In this document: one piece after another, positions 1 to 8,448 of the stretch
Layout: every line of letters begins with the position of its first letter
Numbering within the stretch: the first letter of the stretch is position 1
DNA from: Desulfosudis oleivorans
Lineage (GTDB): Bacteria; Desulfobacterota; Desulfobacteria; Desulfobacterales; SURF-7
DNA: 64,000 nt
Direction of reading: 5' to 3'
Assembly: GCA_020723305.1 (NCBI GenBank)
Contig: DYJC01000013.1
Location: 57,504-121,503, forward strand
Program-made: the position numbers and the translations under genes
The notes under the pieces: generated by a model
Told to the model about the DNA's origin: nothing
The model's input: only the letters and a program-made list of their open reading frames with translations
Database searches by the model: none

Positions 1-185
1 TTTGGAAAGGAATTCAGAAAAGGGGACAGGATTATATCCGAGTGATTCAAGGGTTGAGTCCGGAAGATGCAGCCATTGGATCAAGATGGTTGCAACACAT
101 TATAGATGAAACTCTTTTGAGGGTTTTTGATTGTCTGCCTTCCTTTGGTTTTTCAAAAAAAATGGAGCAGGGGATAGATGGGTAA
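1..185 (+). CDS. C-terminal end of an unrecognised protein (5' truncated by window edge)
   Basis: An open frame runs from the window edge (first full codon at base 3) to a TAA at 183-185, giving about 60 residues. It overlaps the glmM start by 8 bases, the usual sign of translational coupling. Readable stretches include RGQDYIRVIQGLSPEDAAIG and DETLLRVFDCLPSFGF. I do not recognise the family. Position suggests it is the gene upstream of glmM in the same transcription unit, but the readable tail does not let me assign it to CdaA/CdaR or FolP, which often sit there. Confidence 0.55.
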   Translation, partial: WKGIQKRGQDYIRVIQGLSPEDAAIGSRWLQHIIDETLLRVFDCLPSFGFSKKMEQGIDG

Positions 186-1536
186 ATTATTTGGAACAGA
201 TGGTGTGCGGGGGAAAGCAAATCAATATCCCATTACACCGGAAATGGCTGTTCGGATCGGAAGGGCCACAGCACATCTGTTTTCCGGTTTTCAAGATAAT
301 AACCAACGGCAAACAGTAATCATTGGCCGCGATACCCGGATTTCCGGTTCTATGCTGGAACTTGCCCTTGCATCCGGAATCTGTTCCATGGGAATGGACG
401 CAACTTTTGCAGGCGTTCTGCCTACACCGGGAATTGCTTACCTGGCTGCATCTTCCGGCGCAAATGCAGGCATCGTTATCTCCGCTTCCCATAATCCTTT
501 TTTTGACAATGGAATTAAGATATTTAACAATAAGGGTTTTAAGCTTTCCGATGAACAGGAAAACAGAATTGAAGAACTGGTTCTGGATGAAAACAATGCA
601 AAGCGGTCGGAATCAATTCAGCATACCGGACGTGTAATACAGATGAAAAATCCGGTCCAGTTATATCTGGATTTTTTAAAACAAGGCCTTCCGGTTCATT
701 TCTCTCTTAAAGGCATGAAGATTGTCATCGACTGCGCCAATGGAGCAACCTTTCAGGTAGCAGAAAAAATTTTCAGGGAACTCGGCGCTGAACTGGTCGT
801 TCTGTTTTCTGATCCGGACGGGATCAACATCAACCATGGATGTGGTTCCCAGCACCCTGAGGTGCTGGCAAAAACCGTTCTTGAAAAGGATGCGGATATC
901 GGGCTGGCATTTGACGGTGACGGTGACCGGTTGATTGCCGTGGATGAGAAGGGTTTTGTCGCAACCGGAGATCAGATCCTGGGAGCCTGTGCAGTTTCCA
1001 TGAAAAAAAAGGGGATATTGACAAACAACATCCTGGTGACCACCATCATGAGCAATATCGGGCTGGGTGTTGCGCTTGAAACCCACGGGATTGATCATGT
1101 TAAAGCCAATGTGGGCGACCGGTATGTTATGGAAGAGATGATCCAGCATGGTGCAGTTATCGGCGGAGAGGATTCCGGGCATATGATTTATCTGGATCAG
1201 CATACAACCGGTGATGGCATCCTGGCTGCCCTTAGATTGATCTTATGCATGAAACAGGAAAACAGATCTCTTTCAGAATTATTATCCGTCGTGTCTGTTT
1301 TTCCACAGAAACTGATCAATGTGGATGTGAAGGGAAAGCCTGAGATCAGCTCCTTGCCGGATATTGTCAGGGTAATTGAAACTGCGGAAAAAGATCTTGG
1401 GAAGAAGGGAAGGGTACTGGTACGATACTCAGGAACCCAGCCGATGTGTCGAGTAATGGTTGAAGGCCCTACGGCGGAAATCACTCAGAAACACTGTGAA
1501 AAGATAGCAGATATTGTAAAAGAAGTACTTGGATAA
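178..1536 (+). CDS. glmM: Phosphoglucosamine mutase GlmM
   Basis: Converts glucosamine-6-phosphate to glucosamine-1-phosphate in the cytosol, on the way to UDP-GlcNAc for peptidoglycan and lipopolysaccharide. The 452 residues match the usual family length. The N-terminus has the KLFGTDGVRG signature. The catalytic phosphoserine loop SASHNP lies at residues 102-107, the Mg-binding DGDGDR starts at residue 246, and the phosphate-binding RYSGTQPMCRVMVEG is near the C-terminus. The ATG at 178 has a GGGG-type ribosome site a few bases upstream and overlaps the preceding gene. It is followed by a hairpin shared with a convergent gene. Confidence 0.97.
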   Translation: MGKLFGTDGVRGKANQYPITPEMAVRIGRATAHLFSGFQDNNQRQTVIIGRDTRISGSMLELALASGICSMGMDATFAGVLPTPGIAYLAASSGANAGIVISASHNPFFDNGIKIFNNKGFKLSDEQENRIEELVLDENNAKRSESIQHTGRVIQMKNPVQLYLDFLKQGLPVHFSLKGMKIVIDCANGATFQVAEKIFRELGAELVVLFSDPDGININHGCGSQHPEVLAKTVLEKDADIGLAFDGDGDRLIAVDEKGFVATGDQILGACAVSMKKKGILTNNILVTTIMSNIGLGVALETHGIDHVKANVGDRYVMEEMIQHGAVIGGEDSGHMIYLDQHTTGDGILAALRLILCMKQENRSLSELLSVVSVFPQKLINVDVKGKPEISSLPDIVRVIETAEKDLGKKGRVLVRYSGTQPMCRVMVEGPTAEITQKHCEKIADIVKEVLG

Positions 1537-1547
1537 ATTAAAAAATC

Positions 1548-1587
1548 AACACCCCCTTCCCCATGAGTGCAAATGGAAGAGGGTGTT
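1548..1587 (-). terminator. Rho-independent terminator of the Bax-inhibitor-1 family gene
   Basis: Bases 1548-1560 and 1575-1587 form a 13-bp stem with one mismatch around a 14-base loop. Read on the minus strand the stem is followed by GATTTTTTAATTT, a clear U-tract, so it terminates the minus-strand gene ending at 1617. On the plus strand there is no U-tract after the stem, so any role for glmM is weaker. Confidence 0.8.
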
Positions 1588-1616
1588 GCGTGTCAATCGG
1601 ATCGTTCTTTACATAA

Positions 1617-2324
1617 TCAGTCTCGGCTACCACCAAAAATATGTAGTAAGAACAAGAACATATTAATAAAATCAAGATACAGTGTCAGGGCTCCGAGTAT
1701 TGCACCTTTTCGAACTACCGCTGCATCCAATCCAGCAGGCTGGGTCATGGCCATATGTTTCAGTTTCTGGGTATCATATGCGGTTAATCCTACAAAAATT
1801 AATACACCAAGATAACTGATGATCATGCTGAGACCGGAGCTTCCAATAAACAGGTTCACCAGGGAAGCTATGATGATCCCGATCAGTCCCATAAACATGA
1901 ATTGTCCGACACCGGTTAGATCTTTTTTGGTGACCATGCCAAAAACACTGGTGATTCCAAAGGTTAAAGCGCAGATAAAGAAGGTGGATGCAACTGATGA
2001 CATGGTATAAACAAGAAGAACACTGGACAGCGTAACACCGTTCAGAATTGAATAGAAAGCAAAAAGGGCGGTTGCCGTTGATGCTTTCATACGTTCTATT
2101 CTTGCACTGATGGAATATACTAATGCCAATTCACCAATGATCAATCCAAAGAAAATGATCTGGTTTCCAAATATCAATTCAATAAGAGTCCGGCTGCCGG
2201 CTACATAAAAAGCTGCAAAGCCGGTCAGGCCAAGTCCAATGGCCATCCAATTATATACGCTCCTGATAAAACTGTTTACAACAACCTGGGTTTGTTGTCC
2301 CTGATAAGAAACAGATCGTTCCAT
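1617..2324 (-). CDS. Bax inhibitor-1 / YccA family membrane protein
   Basis: A 235-residue inner-membrane protein of the UPF0005 (Bax inhibitor-1, YbhL/YccA) family. It shows about seven hydrophobic segments after a short N-terminus with VVNSFIRSVYNWMAIGLGLTG, and the family's acidic C-terminal pattern AYDTQKLKH followed by ALTLYLDFINMFLFLL. Members are proposed to act as pH-sensitive Ca2+ leak channels or FtsH-associated modulators; the substrate here cannot be read. The ATG at 2324 has a strong GGAGGT site 7 bases upstream. It is monocistronic, convergent with glmM, and has its own terminator. Confidence 0.93.
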   Translation of the reverse strand: MERSVSYQGQQTQVVVNSFIRSVYNWMAIGLGLTGFAAFYVAGSRTLIELIFGNQIIFFGLIIGELALVYSISARIERMKASTATALFAFYSILNGVTLSSVLLVYTMSSVASTFFICALTFGITSVFGMVTKKDLTGVGQFMFMGLIGIIIASLVNLFIGSSGLSMIISYLGVLIFVGLTAYDTQKLKHMAMTQPAGLDAAVVRKGAILGALTLYLDFINMFLFLLHIFGGSRD

Positions 2325-2591
2325 GTTTTATTACCTCCATTTGGCTGATGTTGATCAATAAGGTTGATTTCTATTTTCTTTTGTATAAAACATAACACAG
2401 TTTTCGGAATTATCAAGGACTAAGCTGTCCCATGGGAAACAGTTAAATTAATTTCGGCGTATTTACATTTTTTTGAAATAAATATATAGAGGCAGCATTC
2501 TACGTATAAACCAAACACCGGCGAAAGTCAGTGCTCAGAAAAGAGCCGAAAGAGACTTTTGAAATTGGCTTCAATTTGTTGAGCTTCATCC
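2325..2591. other. Intergenic region between divergent genes
   Basis: AT-rich, non-coding stretch carrying the promoters of the divergent genes. The only structure I can point to is a nested hairpin near the 3' end: AAAGTC at 2524-2529 pairs with GACTTT at 2554-2559, with an inner CTC/GAG pair. It does not match any riboswitch consensus I know, so it is noted only as possible leader structure for the small gene at 2592. Confidence 0.3.
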
Positions 2592-2906
2592 ATGAAACTT
2601 GAACAGCTATATAACAGCCTGAAAGAACTAGCGGAAAAACTGGGAATTACCGTATCGGAGTTAAGTTTTAAAAATACGGGAATCAAGGTAAAGAGTGGTT
2701 TATGCAAGGTAAAGGGACAGCAGATGCTTATTGTGGATAAACACAAAAGCATTTATTCTAAAGTTGACATTCTTGCATCACTTTTATCTGATTTTACCCT
2801 CGATGATGTTTATATTGTTCCTGCTGTCAGGGATGTTTTAGATAAGCATAAGGCTAAAATAAAAAAAGCAGTTGAGGTGGATGACAATATTCAAAAAAAA
2901 GATTAA
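2592..2906 (+). CDS. Small hypothetical protein (104 aa)
   Basis: Encodes a soluble, lysine-rich 104-residue protein (starts MKLEQLYNSLKELAEKLG). The N-terminal 20 residues look like an amphipathic helix. A central patch, KSGLCKVKGQQMLIVDKHKS, is followed by a helical segment and a charged tail. I do not recognise the family. The start is set by a TGA in frame at 2580-2582; only a weak GAG lies upstream. It precedes xseA by about 100 bases on the same strand and may share its transcript. No signal peptide or membrane segment is visible. Confidence 0.65.
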   Translation: MKLEQLYNSLKELAEKLGITVSELSFKNTGIKVKSGLCKVKGQQMLIVDKHKSIYSKVDILASLLSDFTLDDVYIVPAVRDVLDKHKAKIKKAVEVDDNIQKKD

Positions 2907-2956
2907 AAATATTATAAAGTTTACATAATATATCTTATCAGACGTTATAGGCTATG

Positions 2957-2977
2957 CCGGATATTCATGATATCTGG
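2957..2977. repeat. Imperfect 21-bp palindrome upstream of xseA
   Basis: CCgGATATtCATGaTATCtGG reads nearly the same on both strands, 37 bases before the xseA start. It could be an operator or a small hairpin in the xseA leader. No T-tract follows, so it is not a classical terminator. Confidence 0.3.
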
Positions 2978-3013
2978 TTTCTCAGTCTCTCATGAGGTTT
3001 TCTCAACAAAGCT

Positions 3014-4387
3014 ATGAATTCATCGCATCCAGGCAACTCCATTCCAATGCATATTTTCAGTGTTACCGAATTGACCTCAAATATTAAAAATTTACTTGAA
3101 GAAAATTTTTCATTTATTTGGATTAATGGAGAAATTTCAAATTTTTCAAAACCTTCATCCGGTCATTACTATTTTTCTCTCAAGGATAGCCGATCACAAA
3201 TAAGCGCTGTGATGTTCCATGGTCAAAACCGGAAGCTGACTTTTTTACCGGAAAATGGAATGCAGATTACGGCATTAGGCCGTTTAAGTGTTTATGAGCC
3301 CAGAGGTACGTATCAGATTATCATTGAACATCTTGAACCAAAAGGAATCGGCGCGCTGCAGATCGCATTTGAACAACTCAAGGAAAAATTAAACAAAGAA
3401 GGGCTTTTTGACATTCGGCATAAGCGCCCTATTCCATTATTGCCCAACCAGATAGCGGTCATCACTTCTCCAACCGGCGCTGTGGTTCATGATATCATAA
3501 ATGTCGCAACCAGAAGGTTTCCAAATATTCGCATTACCATTATCCCTGTATCGGTCCAGGGGGCTGGTGCTGAAAGCGAAATAGTCCATGCCATCAACCT
3601 TTTAAATTCCAGGCAGGACTCTGATCTTGCAATTATCGCAAGGGGTGGCGGAACACTGGAGGATTTACAGGCTTTTAATTCAGAGTCTGTTGCAAGGGCT
3701 GTTTTTTCCTCCAATATCCCCATTGTTTCCGCAATTGGTCATGAGACGGATTATACGATTATTGATTTTATTTCCGATCTTCGGGCGCCGACACCATCCG
3801 CAGCTGCCGAGATCGTTGTTCCGGATAAAACCAAGCTGCTGAGTCTCATTAAAGAAAAACAAAAATTTCTTGAGGTTTTTTTCCGTGGGTATATTGATAA
3901 AAAACGATCTGTTGTCACACAATCAACGGACCGGCTGATTGATCCAAAACATAAAGTTCAGGATTTTCGAATCAGGACAGATGACCTGCTGAATCGAACG
4001 ATCCGATCTTTTTCCTATAACACCCAACGCCTTTACGATAAGCTTGAATTTGTAAAGAAAAGGTTGTATTCAAATCCACTGGCGGTCAGGCTCCATTCGA
4101 ATCAACTATGGATTGATGGAATGAGAGCGAATATAAGAAAAAATTTATTGAATTCTTTACAGAAAAAACGATCGGGTCTTCAGGAAATTGCCGGGAAACT
4201 GAATGCTTTGGGTCCGGTATCCATCCTGAATCGCGGATACAGTATTACCCGGACAAAGATGGATAAGAAAATTGTAAACGATGCTGCTCTTGTTTCTACA
4301 GGACAACATCTTGAAGTCATTCTCGCCAAGGGAATGCTCAATTGTATCGTGGAAGGGAAAAAACTCCATGTCGAAGAAGACGTTTGA
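3014..4387 (+). CDS. xseA: Exodeoxyribonuclease VII large subunit
   Basis: Catalytic subunit of exonuclease VII, which degrades single-stranded DNA from both ends in the cytosol and works with XseB. The 457 residues comprise an N-terminal OB-fold (about 15-110, with INGEISNFSKPSSGHYYFSLKD) and the exonuclease VII large-subunit domain. Family motifs include ITSPTGAVVHDI, IARGGGTLEDLQAFN, IVSAIGHETDYTI and DLRAPTPSAAAE. A long coiled-coil region follows, and the C-terminal RGYSI motif is present. The ATG at 3014 is kept although the nearest GAGG lies about 16 bases upstream; an internal ATG at 3047 has no better site. It overlaps xseB by 20 bases. Confidence 0.96.
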   Translation: MNSSHPGNSIPMHIFSVTELTSNIKNLLEENFSFIWINGEISNFSKPSSGHYYFSLKDSRSQISAVMFHGQNRKLTFLPENGMQITALGRLSVYEPRGTYQIIIEHLEPKGIGALQIAFEQLKEKLNKEGLFDIRHKRPIPLLPNQIAVITSPTGAVVHDIINVATRRFPNIRITIIPVSVQGAGAESEIVHAINLLNSRQDSDLAIIARGGGTLEDLQAFNSESVARAVFSSNIPIVSAIGHETDYTIIDFISDLRAPTPSAAAEIVVPDKTKLLSLIKEKQKFLEVFFRGYIDKKRSVVTQSTDRLIDPKHKVQDFRIRTDDLLNRTIRSFSYNTQRLYDKLEFVKKRLYSNPLAVRLHSNQLWIDGMRANIRKNLLNSLQKKRSGLQEIAGKLNALGPVSILNRGYSITRTKMDKKIVNDAALVSTGQHLEVILAKGMLNCIVEGKKLHVEEDV

Positions 4388-4604
4388 AGAATCATTAAAG
4401 CAGCTTGAGCAAATTGTCGAAGATCTAGAATCCGGTGATCTCCCCTTGGAGAAAGCTCTTGCCAAATTTGAAGAGGGTGTAAAACTGAGCAAATCATGCA
4501 CTTCAAAACTGGATGAAATAGAACGGAAAATAACCATCTTGCTGAAGGATCCAATCGGTGAAATCGATGAAAAACCGTTTGTTTCCGATACAGATGAATC
4601 ATAA
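4368..4604 (+). CDS. xseB: Exodeoxyribonuclease VII small subunit
   Basis: A 78-residue helical protein, the usual XseB size, starting MSKKTFEESLKQLEQIVEDL with the family pattern LESGDLPLEKALAKFEEGVKL. Several copies bind the coiled coil of XseA and are needed for activity. The start at 4368 is chosen because a GGAAGGGA site sits about 10 bases upstream and the product then matches the family; the frame is open further upstream inside xseA. It overlaps the xseA end by 20 bases, so the two are translationally coupled. Confidence 0.93.
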   Translation: MSKKTFEESLKQLEQIVEDLESGDLPLEKALAKFEEGVKLSKSCTSKLDEIERKITILLKDPIGEIDEKPFVSDTDES

Positions 4605-4717
4605 TTCCCCTGCCCTCCAAAGAGATAAGGTTTTTAAATGTAACAGGTTATGTGTTTCAGACATCGATTATTACAAATATTGCGTTATCGTGCCATAACC
4701 CTTTTTTAAAGGATAAC

Positions 4718-5617
4718 ATGTTTAATCTCAAAAAGTATTTAAGTCAAAAACAGGCGATAATTGACAAAATGCTGGATGAAATCATTAACCATAATGCATC
4801 CGGCCTGTCATCCCGTATTGTTTCCGCCATGAATCACTCCATTATGGCCGGCGGAAAAAGACTCAGACCGATATTGTGCATATCTGCTTGTGAGGTTGTT
4901 GGAGGAAATGAGGAAAAATGTCTGAAAACAGCTTGTGCCATTGAAATGATACACACCTACTCCCTTATTCATGATGATTTGCCGGCAATGGATAATGATG
5001 ATTTACGGAGAGGAAAACCAACCTGTCATATCGCATTTGATGAGGCAACTGCCATTTTATCCGGAGATGCATTGCTGACACTGGGTTTTCAAGTGCTTTC
5101 CCAAAAAAGCAATGATCTGCAGGAAGAGGATGGTTTCAAAAGATTGGATATCATCCATCAAATTGCTGTTGCAGCAGGATACAAAGGCATGATCGCCGGT
5201 CAGATGCTGGATATTTTATCGGAAGGGAAAAAATTGAATCTGGAAGAACTCAAACAGCTTCATCTGGCGAAAACAGGTGCTTTAATTGAGGCGTCTATCT
5301 ATTCGGGAGCTGTTTTGGGAGATGGGACAGAGTTACAGATCGCAAAATTGTTGGAATATGGGAACAACATCGGTCTGGCCTTTCAGGTAACGGATGATAT
5401 CCTCAATATTGAAGGGGATTCGGATGTGATGGGCAAAGCGGTTGGTACGGATCACAATCGTGATAAATCAACCTATCCAGCTCTTATAGGGCTATCGGCT
5501 TCAAAACAATTTGCAGCAAAATTAATTGAAAGTGCAGTAAAGGCACTGGAAGTATTTGATATGGAAGCGGAACCTTTACGTGCCATTGCACGGTATGTGA
5601 TTGAACGGAAAAAATAA
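4718..5617 (+). CDS. ispA: Polyprenyl diphosphate synthase (farnesyl/geranylgeranyl type)
   Basis: Condenses dimethylallyl or geranyl diphosphate with isopentenyl diphosphate to give C15 or C20 prenyl diphosphates for undecaprenol and menaquinone side chains. The 299-residue product carries the first aspartate-rich motif HDDLPAMD (D86, D87, D92) and the second, DDILN, from D226; the fifth position is Asn rather than Asp. LRRGKPTCH and the N-terminal GGKRLRP substrate motifs are present. Start 4718 is preferred over an upstream in-frame codon at 4652 because AAGGA lies directly before it and the length fits. It is part of the xseA-xseB-ispA-dxs-tlyA run. Chain length cannot be decided from sequence alone. 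Confidence 0.93.
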   Translation: MFNLKKYLSQKQAIIDKMLDEIINHNASGLSSRIVSAMNHSIMAGGKRLRPILCISACEVVGGNEEKCLKTACAIEMIHTYSLIHDDLPAMDNDDLRRGKPTCHIAFDEATAILSGDALLTLGFQVLSQKSNDLQEEDGFKRLDIIHQIAVAAGYKGMIAGQMLDILSEGKKLNLEELKQLHLAKTGALIEASIYSGAVLGDGTELQIAKLLEYGNNIGLAFQVTDDILNIEGDSDVMGKAVGTDHNRDKSTYPALIGLSASKQFAAKLIESAVKALEVFDMEAEPLRAIARYVIERKK

Positions 5618-5634
5618 GGGAGAAAGGGAAGACA

Positions 5635-7524
5635 GTGAGTATACTGGAAAAAATTGAATCCCCAAAAGATATAAAGCATCTTGATATTAGTGAACTTGGC
5701 AAGCTTGCTAAAGAAATACGTAAAACCATCGTAGATGTTGTTTCTGTTAATGGAGGGCATCTTGCCTCCAGTCTCGGGGTTGTAGAATTGACGATTGCTC
5801 TTCATTTTGTATTTGATGTGCCGAATGATAAATTGATCTGGGATGTCGGGCACCAGGCATATGCTCATAAACTCCTTACCGGACGAAGAAGCCAATTTCA
5901 TACTCTCCGAAAATATAATGGCCTCTCCGGTTTTACAAGGATAAGCGAAAGCGCCTATGATGCCTTTTCCACAGGTCATAGCAGCACCTCTATTTCAGCC
6001 GGACTCGGTATTGCCTGTGCCAAACAATTAAAAAATGAAAAAAATAAGGTCATTGCTGTGATCGGTGATGGTTCTATGACATCCGGGATCGCTTTCGAAG
6101 GACTGAATCAGGCTGGATATATACATAAAGATAAGGATCTCATTGTTGTGTTGAATGATAATGATATGTCCATCACACACAATGTCGGAGCATTGTCTTC
6201 ATTTCTCAGCCGGAAGTTTTCCTCAAAATATTTACAGGAATGGAGAAAAGAATTTGGAGAGTTTTTGAGGAATCTTCCCAAAATTGGTGATGATATTTAT
6301 CAGTTTGCAAAGCGTTCTGAAGAGTCATTCAAGGCTTTTGTCACGCCGGGAATGTTGTTTGAAGCCTTTAATTTTGATTATTTCGGTCCGATAAACGGTC
6401 ACAACCTTGAGCATATGATAAAGATCATGGAGAATATACGCAGCATCAATGAGCCGGTTCTCCTTCATGTTACGACCAAAAAAGGGAAAGGGTATCCTCC
6501 GGCTGAAAAGAATCCGGTTTATTTTCATGGCGTTGGAAGCTTTGAGGTTGAAACCGGTGTATGCAGAGGAACGAAGAGCCCGATCCCTACCTACACCGAA
6601 GTATTTGGAAAAATTATGGTTAAAATGGCCGAAACAAATAAAAAAGTGATTGCAGTAACCGCGGCCATGCCTGAGGGAACCGGTCTTGTCGAGTTTTCAC
6701 AGAAGTTTCCGGACCGGTTTTTTGATGTGGGAATTGCCGAACAGCATGGTGTGACTTTTGCTGCCGGCATGGCAACAGAAGGCTTTAAGCCGGTTGTTGC
6801 GATTTATTCCACTTTTTTACAACGTGCATATGACCAGATCCTGCACGATGTTTGCCTGGAATCATTGCCGGTTGTTTTTGCCATAGACCGGGGAGGTATT
6901 GTTGGTGAAGATGGATCAACCCATCATGGTCTGTTTGATTTTTCCTATCTCCGAAGCATTCCGAATATGGTTGTGATGGCGCCAAAGGATGAAAATGAGT
7001 TCAGTCGGATGCTCGTCACCGCAATATCCCATCCAGGACCAATTGCCTTGCGATATCCACGAGGTAAAGGTCTTGGTGTCTGTCTTGACGAAGATCCGGT
7101 TCCGCTTGAAATCGGAAAAGCGGAGATTTTAACTCAGGGTAACGATTTATTACTTCTGGCAATTGGAAGATGTGTGTCAGATGCCCAAAAAGCGGAACAG
7201 ATATTAAAAGAAAAAGGGCTTCATATTACAGTTATCAATTGCCGGTTTGTCAAACCCCTTGATTCTAAATTGATTTGCCGGATGGCGGAACAGATCCCCC
7301 GCATTATCACCATAGAAGATCATATGCTTCAAGGTGGATTTGGCAGCGCAGTGTTGGAATGTCTGACAGATGCCGGTATTGCCGGATTTTCTATGAAAAG
7401 AATCGGGATCGCAGATACCTTTGTCGTGCACGGCCCCCAGGATTTACTTCGATCAAAGTATCATATCGATGCCGCTTCCATTGTTCAGGCTGCGGAAGAG
7501 CTGTTGGAAAAATGCCCTCTGTAA
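5635..7524 (+). CDS. dxs: 1-deoxy-D-xylulose-5-phosphate synthase
   Basis: Thiamine-diphosphate enzyme joining pyruvate and glyceraldehyde-3-phosphate, the first step of the MEP isoprenoid pathway. At 629 residues it has family length. The TPP motif starts with GDG at residues 144-146 and closes with LNDNDMSI. The substrate-facing SLGVVELT, DVGHQAYAHKLLTGR and DRGGIVGEDGSTHHGLFD motifs, and a C-terminal transketolase domain, are all visible. Translation starts at a GTG (5635) preceded by AGGGAAG. It overlaps tlyA by 13 bases. Its product feeds IspF (24.3 kb) and IspA in this window. Confidence 0.97.
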   Translation: MSILEKIESPKDIKHLDISELGKLAKEIRKTIVDVVSVNGGHLASSLGVVELTIALHFVFDVPNDKLIWDVGHQAYAHKLLTGRRSQFHTLRKYNGLSGFTRISESAYDAFSTGHSSTSISAGLGIACAKQLKNEKNKVIAVIGDGSMTSGIAFEGLNQAGYIHKDKDLIVVLNDNDMSITHNVGALSSFLSRKFSSKYLQEWRKEFGEFLRNLPKIGDDIYQFAKRSEESFKAFVTPGMLFEAFNFDYFGPINGHNLEHMIKIMENIRSINEPVLLHVTTKKGKGYPPAEKNPVYFHGVGSFEVETGVCRGTKSPIPTYTEVFGKIMVKMAETNKKVIAVTAAMPEGTGLVEFSQKFPDRFFDVGIAEQHGVTFAAGMATEGFKPVVAIYSTFLQRAYDQILHDVCLESLPVVFAIDRGGIVGEDGSTHHGLFDFSYLRSIPNMVVMAPKDENEFSRMLVTAISHPGPIALRYPRGKGLGVCLDEDPVPLEIGKAEILTQGNDLLLLAIGRCVSDAQKAEQILKEKGLHITVINCRFVKPLDSKLICRMAEQIPRIITIEDHMLQGGFGSAVLECLTDAGIAGFSMKRIGIADTFVVHGPQDLLRSKYHIDAASIVQAAEELLEKCPL

Positions 7525-8252
7525 ATCGAAAACCATTGGATCTGATTCTTTTTGAAAAAAATCTTGTTTCCAGTCGCCAGAGTGGGAAATCATTTATCAT
7601 GGCTGGAAAGGTTTTGGTTGACAACAGAAAGGTGGATAAGCCGGGAACCTTAGTTCATCCGGATTCGAAAATTGAAATCATAGAGGATATGCCTTTTGTC
7701 AGCAGAGGCGGATTTAAACTTCTGGAAGGGTTATCCCACTTTCATATCCATCCGGAAGGAATGACCTGCCTGGATGTTGGTGCTTCCACAGGCGGTTTTA
7801 CCGACTGCCTTCTTCAAAAGGGGGCAAAAACTGTTTTTTCTGTGGATGTGAACTATGGACAACTCGCATGGAAACTCCGGACAGATCCCAGGGTTGTTGT
7901 GATGGAACGAGCCAATATCCGGGAACTGCCTTCAGATGCCCTTCCAGGTCCGGTTGATCTGGTGACCGTTGATGTTTCCTTTATCTCACTTCGTATCGTT
8001 ATCCCGGCTGTATTAAAATTTATGAAGAACGAAGGGAGTATTATTGCGTTGATCAAACCACAATTCGAAATCAAGAAGGGAAAAATCGGTAAGGGAGGTG
8101 TGGTTCGGGACCCGGAAGATCATTGTTTGGTGATACAAGAACTGATGGCTTTTTTTGATGAAATCGGGCTTAAATCCGGGAAAGCAATCCCCTCCCCTAT
8201 CCTTGGCCCCAAAGGCAATAAAGAATTTCTCATTCATTTACGCAGAAAGTGA
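7512..8252 (+). CDS. tlyA: TlyA family rRNA 2'-O-ribose methyltransferase
   Basis: A 246-residue protein with an N-terminal S4 RNA-binding domain (about 8-65: DLILFEKNLVSSRQSGKSFI, then GKVLVDN) and an FtsJ-like Rossmann methyltransferase (CLDVGASTGGFTDCLLQKGA; then LVTVDVSFISLR and ALIKPQFE). Relatives methylate ribose in 16S and 23S rRNA; older annotations call the family hemolysin A. The frame is open upstream inside dxs, but the ATG at 7512, overlapping the dxs stop by 13 bases, restores the usual length. It is the last gene of the xseA-tlyA run. Confidence 0.93.
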   Translation: MPSVNRKPLDLILFEKNLVSSRQSGKSFIMAGKVLVDNRKVDKPGTLVHPDSKIEIIEDMPFVSRGGFKLLEGLSHFHIHPEGMTCLDVGASTGGFTDCLLQKGAKTVFSVDVNYGQLAWKLRTDPRVVVMERANIRELPSDALPGPVDLVTVDVSFISLRIVIPAVLKFMKNEGSIIALIKPQFEIKKGKIGKGGVVRDPEDHCLVIQELMAFFDEIGLKSGKAIPSPILGPKGNKEFLIHLRRK

Positions 8253-8448
8253 TCCAAACGCTGAACCAGCCGTTAGTTTTTACTTTTCATCCGTACCTGG
8301 CTTGCCTGATGAACCATCGATTGTCGTAAGGTAAAATGCCACATTAGAGCTTGATTTTTTCAGACAAACAATATAGCAGTATTAGATTTGACAGCATATG
8401 GTTTTTTTCCTGTGACATGACTGACATTTTTATTCGAGAGGAGTTTAA

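Noticed and set aside
7275..7511. Longer tlyA frame starting inside dxs
   Set aside because: It would add about 79 residues of Arg/Tyr-rich antisense-like sequence before the S4 domain; the ATG at 7512 gives family length.
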